Shown here in pieces: positions 1 through 8,162 of a DNA stretch of 52,593 nt (positions are counted from its first letter, which is position 1; each line of letters starts with the position of its first letter). The translations under genes were made by a program, and so were the position numbers. Source of the stretch: Flavobacterium sp. (GTDB lineage Bacteria > Bacteroidota > Bacteroidia > Flavobacteriales > Flavobacteriaceae); NCBI RefSeq assembly GCF_029242675.1, contig NZ_JAQWTM010000084.1, forward strand, positions 1 to 52,593. The letters are read 5' to 3'. The notes below the pieces were generated by a model, which did no database searches, was not told the origin of the DNA, and saw only the letters and a list, made by a program, of their open reading frames with translations.

Positions 1-2459
1 ATAGTGAAGTTTTGTGCATCGGGGTTGTTTAAGTAATTTCCTCTCCATGCAAAATCAAGACGAAGTACTTTAAAAATATTACCAACTCCAGCACTGTACT
101 CCCAGTACGCTCGCTCAGGAGCAACATAGGTCAAGCCCGAAGCATTAATGGCTCTATTAGCATCTGAGATCGTTCCATAAACCGATCGAACACCAATCAT
201 CTCCCTCCAATTCAGTTTTCTCATAAACGGAATTCTACCAAATATGCGTCCGCCAAAGTTATGTTCCCATTGCAAAGTCGCAAATTGATCAGAAACAAAT
301 TCGTAAAAATTCAAGTTGCTAAAGGTGTTTTCAATAGTAAAATACGTTTGATTTCCGGGAATAACACTCATAAGTCCTAGTGGTATTGTACCAAAGGTTT
401 TACCTACTTCGACGATTACATTCGAACGACCTAACGGACCGATAACAATAGGTTGTTTATAATACAACTGAATCTTTTCGTATTGAAAATCACTATTTAG
501 CAACCCTTTAAAACCTTGGCTGTAATTAACATAAAAGCGACTAAAAGGGCTGTCCACATTCCCTCGCTCTACACCATAACCACTTGTTTTGCGGTTGGGT
601 GTAAATTCTACTTGAAAATTAATTTCAGCTTGCTTTACCTCACTTTTTGTAATTGTCTGTGCCGCATCTGTATAATAATCTAAACTAAAAGTTGTTGAAG
701 CCGACTGCAATGTGCGATACGAAAATCCCGTTTGAAACGTCAAATTTTTAACCGGCTCAATCTCTATTCCTACATTGGTCAAATTAATACTAGTTAATTT
801 ACCATTACTACCTGATGAGAACAATGATGAGGACGCGAAACTCCTACCAAGTACATCATTCGTACTCGTTAAACTAGCACCTATTTGCTCTATATCTCTC
901 CTATTTCCAGCAGACAATATGATTCGCTTTTCCTTATCGACCATCCACTTTCCTGAAAGCCCGTATTTAAACTTATTATCATCAAAGCCATAAGCAGTGT
1001 AACCTTGAATACGCCATGGATCATTTCGTCCAAAGTAGGTTCTTCCGCCTACACGCAAACGAATTCCTTCTACTTGGTTGTAACCAAAAGTGGAAAAAAT
1101 AGGACCAAAATCGAACTTATCGATAGGAACATACCCACTTCCTAAAATGGTAACCGTACTGTAGATTTGCTTGAACTTCTTCACGGATTGCAAGGTGTCT
1201 AACATTTGGTACACACCTTTTTCATCTTTATTCAGGTTTTCGAAACGGTTTTCATCCCAAAATTCATCACTTTTATTATAGACTTCGTTGTCTACAAAGT
1301 TGACCTCATCTTTATAAAAAGCAGCTGGTTTCTCTATATTAAACTGATGATTTTGATACAAGGTAGTTCGTTTGCCATACATCCCTTTCGACTCCTCCTT
1401 TTTGTTAAAAGCAAAATCGGACATCATATAATCTCTCGTTAACAAGAAAACAGAATCGTTTTGAACTTCAAACTCCTGCTCAATATAAATATCTTTTACC
1501 CAGTTAATATTAGCACTTTTGGTAACGGCCATGTTAATTTTCTTGATGGCAAATGTGCTGTCGTTTACCCAAAAATCCCCTTTAAAAGTAAGTTCGTTTT
1601 TGCGTCGAGGATAAAATAAGATATTGTAACACCACTTTTTATCGATATAAGCACTGTCTCGAAGTACATAGTTGTAGACATCGATTCCAGTTTTAGACAA
1701 CGGACTGGTAAAACTCTTATCAAAAAAAGTAAGGTGGTTGTTGTAAATATCATAGTCTGAATACAAGTCTTTTACAAAAGATAAAATTTGCTGGTTGTTA
1801 CTAAAACCCGAGTTTTTGTTTGCCTTTAATTTCTCCTTTACCTTTTTAATCTTGTTATCACCGTACACATCAAGCAACGATTCATTGATGAAAATAGGTA
1901 AATAGGTTTTTCCAGTTACATCTGAAGTATCAATATGTTGAAAAACAAATTCCATCCCTTTAAATAGCTTGCTTTTCATAAAAGCACTATCAATGGTATT
2001 CATATCAAACTCTACCTTCTCGTACTTTTCCATTTGGTATTGATCGAATTGAGACAAACCATTCTTGCGTTTGCGTTCCCAAATTTTTCTCAAAATTTCA
2101 AGTGCAGGATTATCCTTTTTAGAAGTTTTTCCAGTAAAAATTACCACCTCTTTCAAACTTTCAGCCTCGTTTAAAAGGACTCTAAAATCATAATTTACCA
2201 GTTTGGTCAAAACAAGTTCTTTATCTGAAAAACCTACTGAGGTCACAATTATGGCTTGGTAATTATTTTTCGATTCCAAATAAAAGCGCCCGTCTTCATT
2301 AGACATAACACCTTCATTGGAACCCTTAAAAACCACATTGGCATACGGAACTGGTTGGTTCAATTTATCAATGATGATTCCGCTTACTTTTGTTTGTGCA
2401 AACAAAGAGGTAAAAGAAAAACTCATTAATAAAAGAAAATATAAAAGCGTCTTATTCAT
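1..2459 (-). CDS. DUF5686 outer-membrane protein with carboxypeptidase-regulatory-like domain (3' end cut by window)
   Basis: The gene reads in from ATG at 2459 and stays open to base 1, so about 819 residues are visible and the C-terminus is missing. Residues 1-21 are a signal peptide (MNKTLLYFLLLMSFSFTSLF then AQ). A carboxypeptidase-D regulatory-like Ig fold follows (about 24-100; VSGIIIDKLNQPVPYANV, then SNEDGRF). The rest is long, rich in aromatic and polar beta-strands, and resembles the DUF5686 family of Bacteroidota outer-membrane proteins, probably a barrel. The precise role of the family is not established; TonB-dependent-receptor-like N-domains suggest surface or envelope function. 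It lies downstream of pdhB on the same strand, but a terminator separates them, so it probably has its own promoter, which I could not pin down. Confident in reading frame and family, not in function. Confidence 0.85.
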   Translation of the reverse strand, partial: MNKTLLYFLLLMSFSFTSLFAQTKVSGIIIDKLNQPVPYANVVFKGSNEGVMSNEDGRFYLESKNNYQAIIVTSVGFSDKELVLTKLVNYDFRVLLNEAESLKEVVIFTGKTSKKDNPALEILRKIWERKRKNGLSQFDQYQMEKYEKVEFDMNTIDSAFMKSKLFKGMEFVFQHIDTSDVTGKTYLPIFINESLLDVYGDNKIKKVKEKLKANKNSGFSNNQQILSFVKDLYSDYDIYNNHLTFFDKSFTSPLSKTGIDVYNYVLRDSAYIDKKWCYNILFYPRRKNELTFKGDFWVNDSTFAIKKINMAVTKSANINWVKDIYIEQEFEVQNDSVFLLTRDYMMSDFAFNKKEESKGMYGKRTTLYQNHQFNIEKPAAFYKDEVNFVDNEVYNKSDEFWDENRFENLNKDEKGVYQMLDTLQSVKKFKQIYSTVTILGSGYVPIDKFDFGPIFSTFGYNQVEGIRLRVGGRTYFGRNDPWRIQGYTAYGFDDNKFKYGLSGKWMVDKEKRIILSAGNRRDIEQIGASLTSTNDVLGRSFASSSLFSSGSNGKLTSINLTNVGIEIEPVKNLTFQTGFSYRTLQSASTTFSLDYYTDAAQTITKSEVKQAEINFQVEFTPNRKTSGYGVERGNVDSPFSRFYVNYSQGFKGLLNSDFQYEKIQLYYKQPIVIGPLGRSNVIVEVGKTFGTIPLGLMSVIPGNQTYFTIENTFSNLNFYEFVSDQFATLQWEHNFGGRIFGRIPFMRKLNWREMIGVRSVYGTISDANRAINASGLTYVAPERAYWEYSAGVGNIFKVLRLDFAWRGNYLNNPDAQNFT

Positions 2460-2478
2460 AGGATTTGATTTAAAAAAA

Positions 2479-2509
2479 AGCTTCATCGAACTAACGTAAG
2501 ATGAAGCTT
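2479..2509 (-). terminator. Rho-independent terminator after pdhB
   Basis: Perfect 10-bp inverted repeat (AAGCTTCATC / GATGAAGCTT) with an 11-base loop. Read on the minus strand it is followed by a run of eight T. It sits 25 bases past the pdhB stop and just before the DUF5686 start. Confidence 0.85.
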
Positions 2510-2533
2510 CAATAGTATCTAGTAAAATATATA

Positions 2534-3511
2534 TTATTTATACATTACCTTTTTTACTGCCTTAATAACATCATCAGCATTTGGCAACCATTCCTTTAAT
2601 AAAACAGGAGAATATGGCGCTGGTGTATCAGCAGTAGTAATTCTTTGTATTGGCGCATCTAAGAAATCAAATGCACGCTCTTGAACGATATAAGTAATCT
2701 CCGAAGCAACACTAGCAAATGGCCAAGCTTCTTCAAGAACAACTAATCTGTTTGTTTTTTTAACCGATGCAATAATTGCATCATAATCCATAGGACGTAC
2801 CGTTCTTAAATCGATAATTTCGCATGAGATTCCTTCTTTCGCTAACTCTTCAGCAGCAATGTGAGCCTCTTTGATGATTTTACCAAACGAAACGATGGTT
2901 ACATCAGTACCTTCACGTTTGATATCAGCAACACCTAACGGAATTGTATATTCTCCATCTGGCACTTCCCCTTTGTCACCATACATTTGCTCTGATTCCA
3001 TAAAAATTACAGGATCATTATCACGAATAGCGGCTTTCAACAAACCTTTAGCATCGTAAGGTGTTGATGGAACAACCACTTTTAGACCCGGAGTATTAGC
3101 AAACCAGTTTTCTAAAGCTTGAGAGTGTGTTGCCCCTAATTGTCCTGCCGAAGCAGTTGGACCACGAAAAACGATTGGAACATTAAATTGTCCACCTGTC
3201 ATTTGACGCATTTTAGCTGCATTATTTATAATTTGATCAATACCAACTAAACAAAAGTTGAAGGTCATGTACTCCACAATCGGACGGTTCCCGTTCATGG
3301 CTGAACCTACAGCAATACCCGTAAAACCAAGCTCAGCAATAGGAGTATCAATCACTCTTTTAGCTCCAAACTCAGCAAGCATTCCTTTTGATGCCTTGTA
3401 AGCACCATTGTATTCAGCAACTTCTTCACCCATTAAGTAAATGGACTCATCCTGACGCATTTCTTCGCTCATCGCTTCGCAAATAGCCTCTCTAAATTGT
3501 ATCGTTCTCAT
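2534..3511 (-). CDS. pdhB: Pyruvate dehydrogenase complex E1 component, beta subunit
   Basis: 325-residue protein beginning MRTIQFREAICEAMSEEM. It is the thiamine-diphosphate-dependent transketolase-type beta subunit of the E1 that decarboxylates pyruvate (or a related 2-oxo acid) in the cytoplasm. Seen: the E1-beta N-terminus with the GEEVAEYNGAYK region (residues about 28-39), the pyrimidine-binding domain with RGPTASAGQLGATHSQ, and the C-terminal transketolase domain (VSFGKIIKEAHIAAEEL, LRTVRPMDYDAI). The open frame runs upstream to 3616, but the start at 3511 is preferred: it matches family length and lies 31 bases downstream of a promoter that the longer form would contain. E1-alpha is not in the window. 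A branched-chain E1-beta is a less likely alternative. Confidence 0.93.
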   Translation of the reverse strand: MRTIQFREAICEAMSEEMRQDESIYLMGEEVAEYNGAYKASKGMLAEFGAKRVIDTPIAELGFTGIAVGSAMNGNRPIVEYMTFNFCLVGIDQIINNAAKMRQMTGGQFNVPIVFRGPTASAGQLGATHSQALENWFANTPGLKVVVPSTPYDAKGLLKAAIRDNDPVIFMESEQMYGDKGEVPDGEYTIPLGVADIKREGTDVTIVSFGKIIKEAHIAAEELAKEGISCEIIDLRTVRPMDYDAIIASVKKTNRLVVLEEAWPFASVASEITYIVQERAFDFLDAPIQRITTADTPAPYSPVLLKEWLPNADDVIKAVKKVMYK

Positions 3512-3541
3512 ATATATTATGTAAGTCAAGTTTTCGAAAAG

Positions 3542-3570
3542 CAAAAATAAATATTTAAAACCATTTACAA
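3542..3570 (-). promoter_or_regulatory. Bacteroidota-type promoter of pdhB
   Basis: On the minus strand TTG (3570-3568), an 18-base spacer, then TATTTTTG (3549-3542). This fits the Bacteroidota sigma-A consensus TTTG / TAnnTTTG. The predicted transcript starts about 25 bases before ATG 3511, which supports that start. Confidence 0.75.
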
Positions 3571-3603
3571 GCATAATTTTATCTAAAATTACTAGGAGCT
3601 TTT

Positions 3604-3672
3604 TCCGGCTATTCACTTTATCTTCTTGAGCCTAAAGAAGGCTCAAGAAGGATGCCGTTCCTATCCGGGCTA
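3604..3672. repeat. Palindromic interspersed repeat, copy 1
   Basis: An 11-bp perfect stem (CTTCTTGAGCC 3622-3632 / GGCTCAAGAAG 3640-3650) with a 7-base loop, flanked by arms CCGGCTATTCACTTTATCTT on the left and AAGGATGCCGTTCCTATC plus CGGGCTA on the right. The arms, but not the central hairpin, match the element at 40527-40608. It lies between the divergent genes pdhB and etfB, upstream of both. Confidence 0.8.
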
Positions 3673-3737
3673 CGAAATCGTAATAGTTTAACAAAAAAAT
3701 ATTATGCACGCATAGTATATTATTCGATTTATTATTT

Positions 3738-3745
3738 TAAATTTG
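3738..3745 (+). promoter_or_regulatory. Probable -7 element of the etfBA promoter
   Basis: TAAATTTG matches TAnnTTTG, 34 bases before the etfB ATG. No clear -33 TTTG is present at the right distance, so this is a partial match. Confidence 0.5.
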
Positions 3746-3779
3746 TAAAACAAAAGAATGACAATTAAATATATACATC

Positions 3780-4526
3780 ATGAAAATACTAGTTTGCATA
3801 AGCCATGTTCCTGATACTACCGCTAAAATTAACTTTGTTAATGGAGATTCAGAGTTTGATACTAATGGCGTACAATATGTAATTAATCCTAATGACGAAT
3901 TTGGATTAACACGTGCTATTTGGTTCCAAGAAAAACAAGGCGCAACGGTTACTGTTGTAAATGTTGGTGGACCTGACACCGAACCAACTTTAAGAAAAGC
4001 ACTTGCAATAGGTGCTAACGAAGCAATTCGTATTAACGCTAATCCAACAGATGGTTTCTTCGTAGCAAAACAATTAGCTGAAGTAATTAAAAACGGAGGA
4101 TACGATTTAATTATCGCAGGAAAAGAATCATTAGACTATAATGGTGGAATGGTTCCGGGAATGGTAGCTGGAATTTTAGGATACAATTTCCTAAACTCGT
4201 GCACTGAACTAACGGTTGATGGAACAGCTGCTACTGCAGTTCGTGAAATCGATGGTGGTAAAGAAACTGTTTCTACTTCATTACCATTAATCATTGGTGG
4301 TCAAAAAGGATTAGTAGAAGAAAAAGACCTACGCATCCCAAACATGAGAGGAATCATGACTGCTCGTACAAAACCTTTAACGGTTATAGAAGCTGTTGAT
4401 GCATCTGTAACAACAAAAGCGGTGAAATTCGAAAAACCAGCACCAAAATCAGCAGTAAAACTGATTAATGCTGACAACTTGGATGAATTAATCAACTTAC
4501 TACACAACGAAGCTAAAGTAATTTAA
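3780..4526 (+). CDS. etfB: Electron transfer flavoprotein, beta subunit
   Basis: 248 residues. EtfB pairs with EtfA to form the soluble heterodimer that takes electrons from acyl-CoA dehydrogenases and passes them to the quinone pool through ETF-quinone oxidoreductase. The N-terminus (MKILVCISHVPDTTAKINF) and the conserved PNDEFGLTRAI segment (about residues 37-47) and GKESLDYNGGMVPGMVAG (about 114-131) are typical of the ETF adenine-nucleotide alpha-hydrolase-like fold. It is followed by etfA after 98 bases, the usual order, and was probably transcribed with it. The length is normal and there is no sign of damage. Confidence 0.95.
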   Translation: MKILVCISHVPDTTAKINFVNGDSEFDTNGVQYVINPNDEFGLTRAIWFQEKQGATVTVVNVGGPDTEPTLRKALAIGANEAIRINANPTDGFFVAKQLAEVIKNGGYDLIIAGKESLDYNGGMVPGMVAGILGYNFLNSCTELTVDGTAATAVREIDGGKETVSTSLPLIIGGQKGLVEEKDLRIPNMRGIMTARTKPLTVIEAVDASVTTKAVKFEKPAPKSAVKLINADNLDELINLLHNEAKVI

Positions 4527-4624
4527 TAAACAGTCATAAGCCACAGGTCGAAAGTCGAAAAGTAAATACCATTTACTGCCGGACATTAGACATTTAAACT
4601 TTAAGACTAAAAAAATAAAATATT
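4527..4624. repeat. Degenerate short-unit intergenic sequence between etfB and etfA
   Basis: The 98-base gap contains repeated short words of the type AGGTCGAAAGTCGAAAAGT and later GACATT...AGACATTTAAACTTTAAGAC. It codes for nothing visible and resembles the second low-complexity gap at 15158-15268. I see no strong hairpin in it. Confidence 0.4.
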
Positions 4625-5593
4625 ATGTCAATATTAATATACGCAGAATCAGCTGAAGGGAAATTCAAGAAAGTAGCTTTTGAATTAGCTTCTTATGCGA
4701 AAAAAGTAGCTGAATCATTAGGAACAACCGTTACTGCTTTAACAATCAATGCAGGAGACGTTTCTGAATTATCAACTTACGGAGTAGATAAAGTATTAAA
4801 AGTTAGCAATGATAAATTAGCTGGTTTTACCGCTAAAGCTTATGCTGATGTAATCAAGCAAGCAGCAGAAAAAGAAGGTGCTAAACTAGTTTTACTTTCT
4901 TCTACTACTGATAGTATTTACTTATCATCACTTACTGCTGTTGGGCTTAACGCAGGTTATGCCTCTAATGTAGTAGGACTTCCTTTAAGCACTTCACCTT
5001 TTCAAGTAAAAAGAACGGCTTTCTCAAACAAAGCTTTCAATATTACTGAAATCGAAACAGAAGTTAAAGTATTAGGTCTTGCTAAAAACTCTTACGGAAT
5101 TTTTGAAAATCCAACTTCAACTACTGAAGAAGACTTTAGTCCAACTATTGGTGACAATGACTTTGGTGTAAAAGTAGAATCAGTAGAGAAAGTATCAGGT
5201 AAAGTTTCTATTGCTGATGCCGAAGTTGTAGTATCTGCAGGTCGTGGTCTAAAAGGACCTGAAAACTGGGGAATGATCGAAGAGCTAGCAACCGTTATGG
5301 GAGCAGCAACTGCTTGTTCTAAACCAGTATCTGACTTAGGTTGGAGACCTCACGGAGAACACGTAGGACAAACAGGGAAACCAGTAGCTACTAACTTATA
5401 TATTGCAATTGGAATCTCAGGAGCCATACAGCACATTGCAGGTATCAACTCGTCTAAAGTAAAAGTAGTAATCAACTCTGATCCTGAAGCACCGTTTTTT
5501 AAAGTGGCTGATTACGGAATCGTTGGTGATGCCTTCGAAATTGTACCACAATTAATAGAGAAAATGAAAGCTTTCAAAAGTCAGCAATCATAA
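4625..5593 (+). CDS. etfA: Electron transfer flavoprotein, alpha subunit
   Basis: 322 residues, carrying the FAD-binding C-terminal domain. Visible landmarks are SAGRGLKGPENWGMIEELA (residues 204-222), GQTGK (248-252) and the ETF-alpha signature region LYIAIGISGAIQHIAGINSS (258-277) followed by INSDPEAPFF. The N-terminal half is the Rossmann-like ETF domain shared with EtfB. Together with EtfB it shuttles electrons from fatty-acid and amino-acid oxidation to menaquinone. A terminator follows 26 bases after the stop, so etfBA ends here. Confidence 0.96.
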   Translation: MSILIYAESAEGKFKKVAFELASYAKKVAESLGTTVTALTINAGDVSELSTYGVDKVLKVSNDKLAGFTAKAYADVIKQAAEKEGAKLVLLSSTTDSIYLSSLTAVGLNAGYASNVVGLPLSTSPFQVKRTAFSNKAFNITEIETEVKVLGLAKNSYGIFENPTSTTEEDFSPTIGDNDFGVKVESVEKVSGKVSIADAEVVVSAGRGLKGPENWGMIEELATVMGAATACSKPVSDLGWRPHGEHVGQTGKPVATNLYIAIGISGAIQHIAGINSSKVKVVINSDPEAPFFKVADYGIVGDAFEIVPQLIEKMKAFKSQQS

Positions 5594-5619
5594 ATTAAAC
5601 CTCTGTATTTAATTAATAG

Positions 5620-5668
5620 CTGTCTGAGAACAAGATAATCGTATCTTTGTTTTCAGACAGTTTTTTTT
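5620..5668 (+). terminator. Rho-independent terminator after etfA
   Basis: Long stem CTGTCTGA-GAACAAGATA against TATCTTTGTTTTCAGACAG with one bulge and a very short loop, followed by a run of eight T (5661-5668). Confidence 0.85.
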
Positions 5669-5680
5669 GTCCTATTTTTG
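5646..5680 (+). promoter_or_regulatory. Promoter of the bifunctional nuclease gene
   Basis: TTTG at 5646-5649, 23-base spacer, TATTTTTG at 5673-5680. The -33 element lies inside the descending arm of the etfA terminator, so terminator and promoter overlap. The transcript would have a leader of roughly 70 bases. Confidence 0.6.
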
Positions 5681-5757
5681 CATTAAAATTGTACGCCATT
5701 TAACAACTACAATAAATCAACAAAACAGGGTATTTATTACCTTTCATTACAACAATT

Positions 5758-6384
5758 ATGAGCTTAGTTAAATTATCTATAAAAGGAATTTCATACAGCC
5801 AAACACAAAACGGAGCCTACGCTTTAATATTAAATGAAGTCGATGGCGAAAGAAAGCTACCTATCGTAATTGGAGCATTCGAAGCGCAATCCATAGCCAT
5901 CGCTTTAGAAAAAGAAATAAAACCACCTCGCCCTCTAACGCACGACTTATTCAAGAATTTTGCCGAACGTTTTGAAATCGTAGTCAAACAAGTTATTATT
6001 CATAAATTAGTTGATGGTGTTTTTTATTCTAGCATTATTTGTGAGCGTGATAATGTAGAAGAAATTATCGATGCACGTACATCAGATGCGATTGCACTAG
6101 CACTTCGATTTAGCGCTCCTATTTTTACGTACAAAAACATCTTGGACAAAGCGGGTATTTACTTAAAGACCAATAATCAGGATAGCGATAAAGATTCTCA
6201 AGATATTGACGATATTCTTTCTAATCCTGAAACCTTTGGAATAGAAGACGACCACAATTCTGATCGTATTTACATTAAACATAGTTTACAAGAACTAACC
6301 GAACTTTTAGAGCAAGCCGTAGCACAAGAAGACTACGAGAAAGCAGCTCAAATTAGAGATGAAATTTCTAAGAGAGAATCCTAA
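5758..6384 (+). CDS. Bifunctional nuclease family protein with C-terminal UVR domain
   Basis: 208 residues. Residues about 1-135 match the bifunctional nuclease (BFN, DUF151) family: IVIGAFEAQSIAIALE (about 36-51), RPLTHDLF (58-65) and DARTSDAIALALRFSAPIF (about 105-123). Residues about 120-173 are an acidic linker. The last 33 residues, with LLEQAVAQEDYEKAAQIRDE, form a UVR motif as found in UvrB, UvrC and McsA, a helical hairpin for protein contacts. BFN proteins of this type have been reported to degrade DNA and RNA in vitro; the cellular role is uncertain. It is a single-gene unit between the etf terminator and thyA. Confidence 0.88.
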   Translation: MSLVKLSIKGISYSQTQNGAYALILNEVDGERKLPIVIGAFEAQSIAIALEKEIKPPRPLTHDLFKNFAERFEIVVKQVIIHKLVDGVFYSSIICERDNVEEIIDARTSDAIALALRFSAPIFTYKNILDKAGIYLKTNNQDSDKDSQDIDDILSNPETFGIEDDHNSDRIYIKHSLQELTELLEQAVAQEDYEKAAQIRDEISKRES

Positions 6385-6453
6385 AATTTATTTCAAAATC
6401 GGTTAGCTATTCAATCGTTACAACCCTAAACCGATTAACTTGATACTTAAAAA

Positions 6454-7278
6454 ATGAAACAATATTTAGATTTAGTACAGCACGTTATGGAGAACGGTTG
6501 CCAAAAAGGTGATCGCACTGGAACTGGAACAAAAAGTGTATTTGGATACCAAATGCGTTTTGATTTAAGCGAAGGTTTCCCTATGGTAACTACCAAAAAA
6601 CTGCACCTTAAATCTATTATTCATGAATTACTTTGGTTTTTAAAAGGAGATACTAACACAGGTTACCTTCAAGAAAACGGTGTGAAAATTTGGGACGCTT
6701 GGGCCGACTCCAATGGAGACTTAGGACCAGTTTACGGCCATCAATGGCGCAATTGGAATAGTGAGGAAATTGATCAAATAAAAGATCTAATTACCGAACT
6801 AAAAACCAACCCTAATAGCCGCCGTATGATTGTTTCAGCATGGAATCCATCAGTACTGCCAGATACCAGCAAATCGTTTGAAGAAAATGTAGCCAACAAT
6901 AAAGCTGCTTTGCCTCCTTGCCATGCATTCTTTCAATTTTATGTTGCTGATGGCAAATTGTCTTGTCAGTTGTACCAACGTAGCGCTGACATCTTTTTAG
7001 GTGTTCCTTTTAACATTGCTTCATATGCTTTGTTAACAATGATGATTGCCCAAGTTTGCGGCTTCGAACCTGGTGAATTCATTCACACCTTTGGTGACGC
7101 ACATATTTACAACAACCATTTTGAGCAACTAGAATTACAACTATCTAGAAATCCAAAACCATTACCAAAAATGATCTTGAATCCAGAAATAACGGATATT
7201 TTTGATTTTAAGTTTGAAGACTTTACACTCGTTGGATACGAACCACACGATGCTATAAAAGGAAGTGTAGCCGTTTAA
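6454..7278 (+). CDS. thyA: Thymidylate synthase
   Basis: 274 residues. Converts dUMP and methylene-tetrahydrofolate to dTMP and dihydrofolate in the cytoplasm. The catalytic cysteine is Cys156 in [23 protein letters not shown] (21-31) and [21 protein letters not shown] (substrate-binding, after 170) are canonical. Compared with the 264-residue E. coli enzyme there is an extra roughly ten-residue loop just before the active site (residues about 136-151, [16 protein letters not shown]). folA, which recycles its product, lies about 0.9 kb downstream. There is no sign of thyX here. Confidence 0.97.
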   Translation: MKQYLDLVQHVMENGCQKGDRTGTGTKSVFGYQMRFDLSEGFPMVTTKKLHLKSIIHELLWFLKGDTNTGYLQENGVKIWDAWADSNGDLGPVYGHQWRNWNSEEIDQIKDLITELKTNPNSRRMIVSAWNPSVLPDTSKSFEENVANNKAALPPCHAFFQFYVADGKLSCQLYQRSADIFLGVPFNIASYALLTMMIAQVCGFEPGEFIHTFGDAHIYNNHFEQLELQLSRNPKPLPKMILNPEITDIFDFKFEDFTLVGYEPHDAIKGSVAV

Positions 7279-7284
7279 TTAGTG

Positions 7285-7581
7285 CTATAATTCCAAAACA
7301 CTGTTTTCAGCACCAGCAAAGGAATTGTATTTGTAAGCATCTGCTTCAGATTCGTTTACATAAGCGCCGTCCACAAGGTATTTAAACTCGTAAGAAGCAT
7401 CTTTATCGATATCAAAAACACCTTTAAAGGTTCCGTTTTTCAATTTATTAAGTTCGCCTTCCTCAGGATTCCATCCATTAAAATCACCAACTACCGCTGC
7501 TAACTTAGCTTCTTTAGCAACTACTGAAAAAGTTACTTTGCACACTGGTTTTGTCTTTACAAATTGTTTTTTAATTGCCAT
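7285..7581 (-). CDS. Free-standing isoamylase early-set / glycogen-binding domain protein
   Basis: 98 residues that consist only of an E-set (CBM48/AMPK-beta-like) domain: VVGDFNGWNP (about 30-39), followed by a basic/aromatic pattern and YEFKYLVDGAYVNE (about 64-77). Such domains bind alpha-glucans when attached to branching or debranching enzymes; here there is no catalytic partner, no signal peptide and no membrane segment, so a cytosolic glucan-binding or regulatory role is only an inference. It is convergent with thyA, with 6 bases between the stops and no visible terminator. Confidence 0.8.
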   Translation of the reverse strand: MAIKKQFVKTKPVCKVTFSVVAKEAKLAAVVGDFNGWNPEEGELNKLKNGTFKGVFDIDKDASYEFKYLVDGAYVNESEADAYKYNSFAGAENSVLEL

Positions 7582-7817
7582 AACCGCTTAATTTATAGGT
7601 TTATAATTCAAAGTAAAAGAAATTAAATTAAACCGCAAGGCATCCATTTCACTTTTGAGAGTATGCGAAAATTGTTGCTCTATTTAAATCGATACTTAAA
7701 AAACTTCCCTGAAAAATTATGGATTTAAAAAAGAAATTTATTTCACTCTAAATATCGCAACTATCATTTAGCGACTTTCCAATTTATATTTTATCTTTAT
7801 AATCTAAAAACCAAACC

Positions 7818-8153
7818 ATGGAAAAAGACCAACACGAATTATATGAATATGCCCGAAAAAGGCTAAAACAGAAAAAGAGATTATATTTTCACTTCGTCGT
7901 GCTTTTTTTAGCCAGCTTATTTTTATTCATTGCTACAAAAATTTTCAGTTTTAATCCTGAAACCAATTGGTATATATGGATAATCACTATCTGGTTTTTT
8001 ATTTTTCTATTGCACTTTATAAAAGTTTTTATCACTGATCGCTTTATGAATAAAAATTGGGAGCGGGAACAATTAGATCGTTTGATCAACTTACAGAAAA
8101 AGAAAATAGCCGAATTACAAGCAAAAGTAGAAGACGAAACCACTATTAAATAA
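7818..8153 (+). CDS. 2TM-domain membrane protein
   Basis: 111 residues with the layout of the 2TM family: a charged N-terminus (HELYEYARKRLKQKKRLYFH), two hydrophobic segments (about 26-45 and 52-73) and a basic, coiled C-terminal tail (about 85-111). The function of the family is unknown. Nine bases separate it from folA, so the two are probably co-transcribed. The 236 bases upstream (7582-7817) hold no gene and no complete promoter match. Confidence 0.75.
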   Translation: MEKDQHELYEYARKRLKQKKRLYFHFVVLFLASLFLFIATKIFSFNPETNWYIWIITIWFFIFLLHFIKVFITDRFMNKNWEREQLDRLINLQKKKIAELQAKVEDETTIK

Positions 8154-8162
8154 AACAATTAA

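Noticed and set aside
775-2499. Short open frames in the first 2.5 kb on the plus strand and a 62-residue minus-strand frame
   Set aside because: They lie inside the long minus-strand DUF5686 gene in other frames, so they are shadows.
2534-3616. Longer pdhB reading frame starting at 3616
   Set aside because: The extra 35 residues do not look like the family and would precede the promoter at 3542-3570. Start 3511 is preferred.
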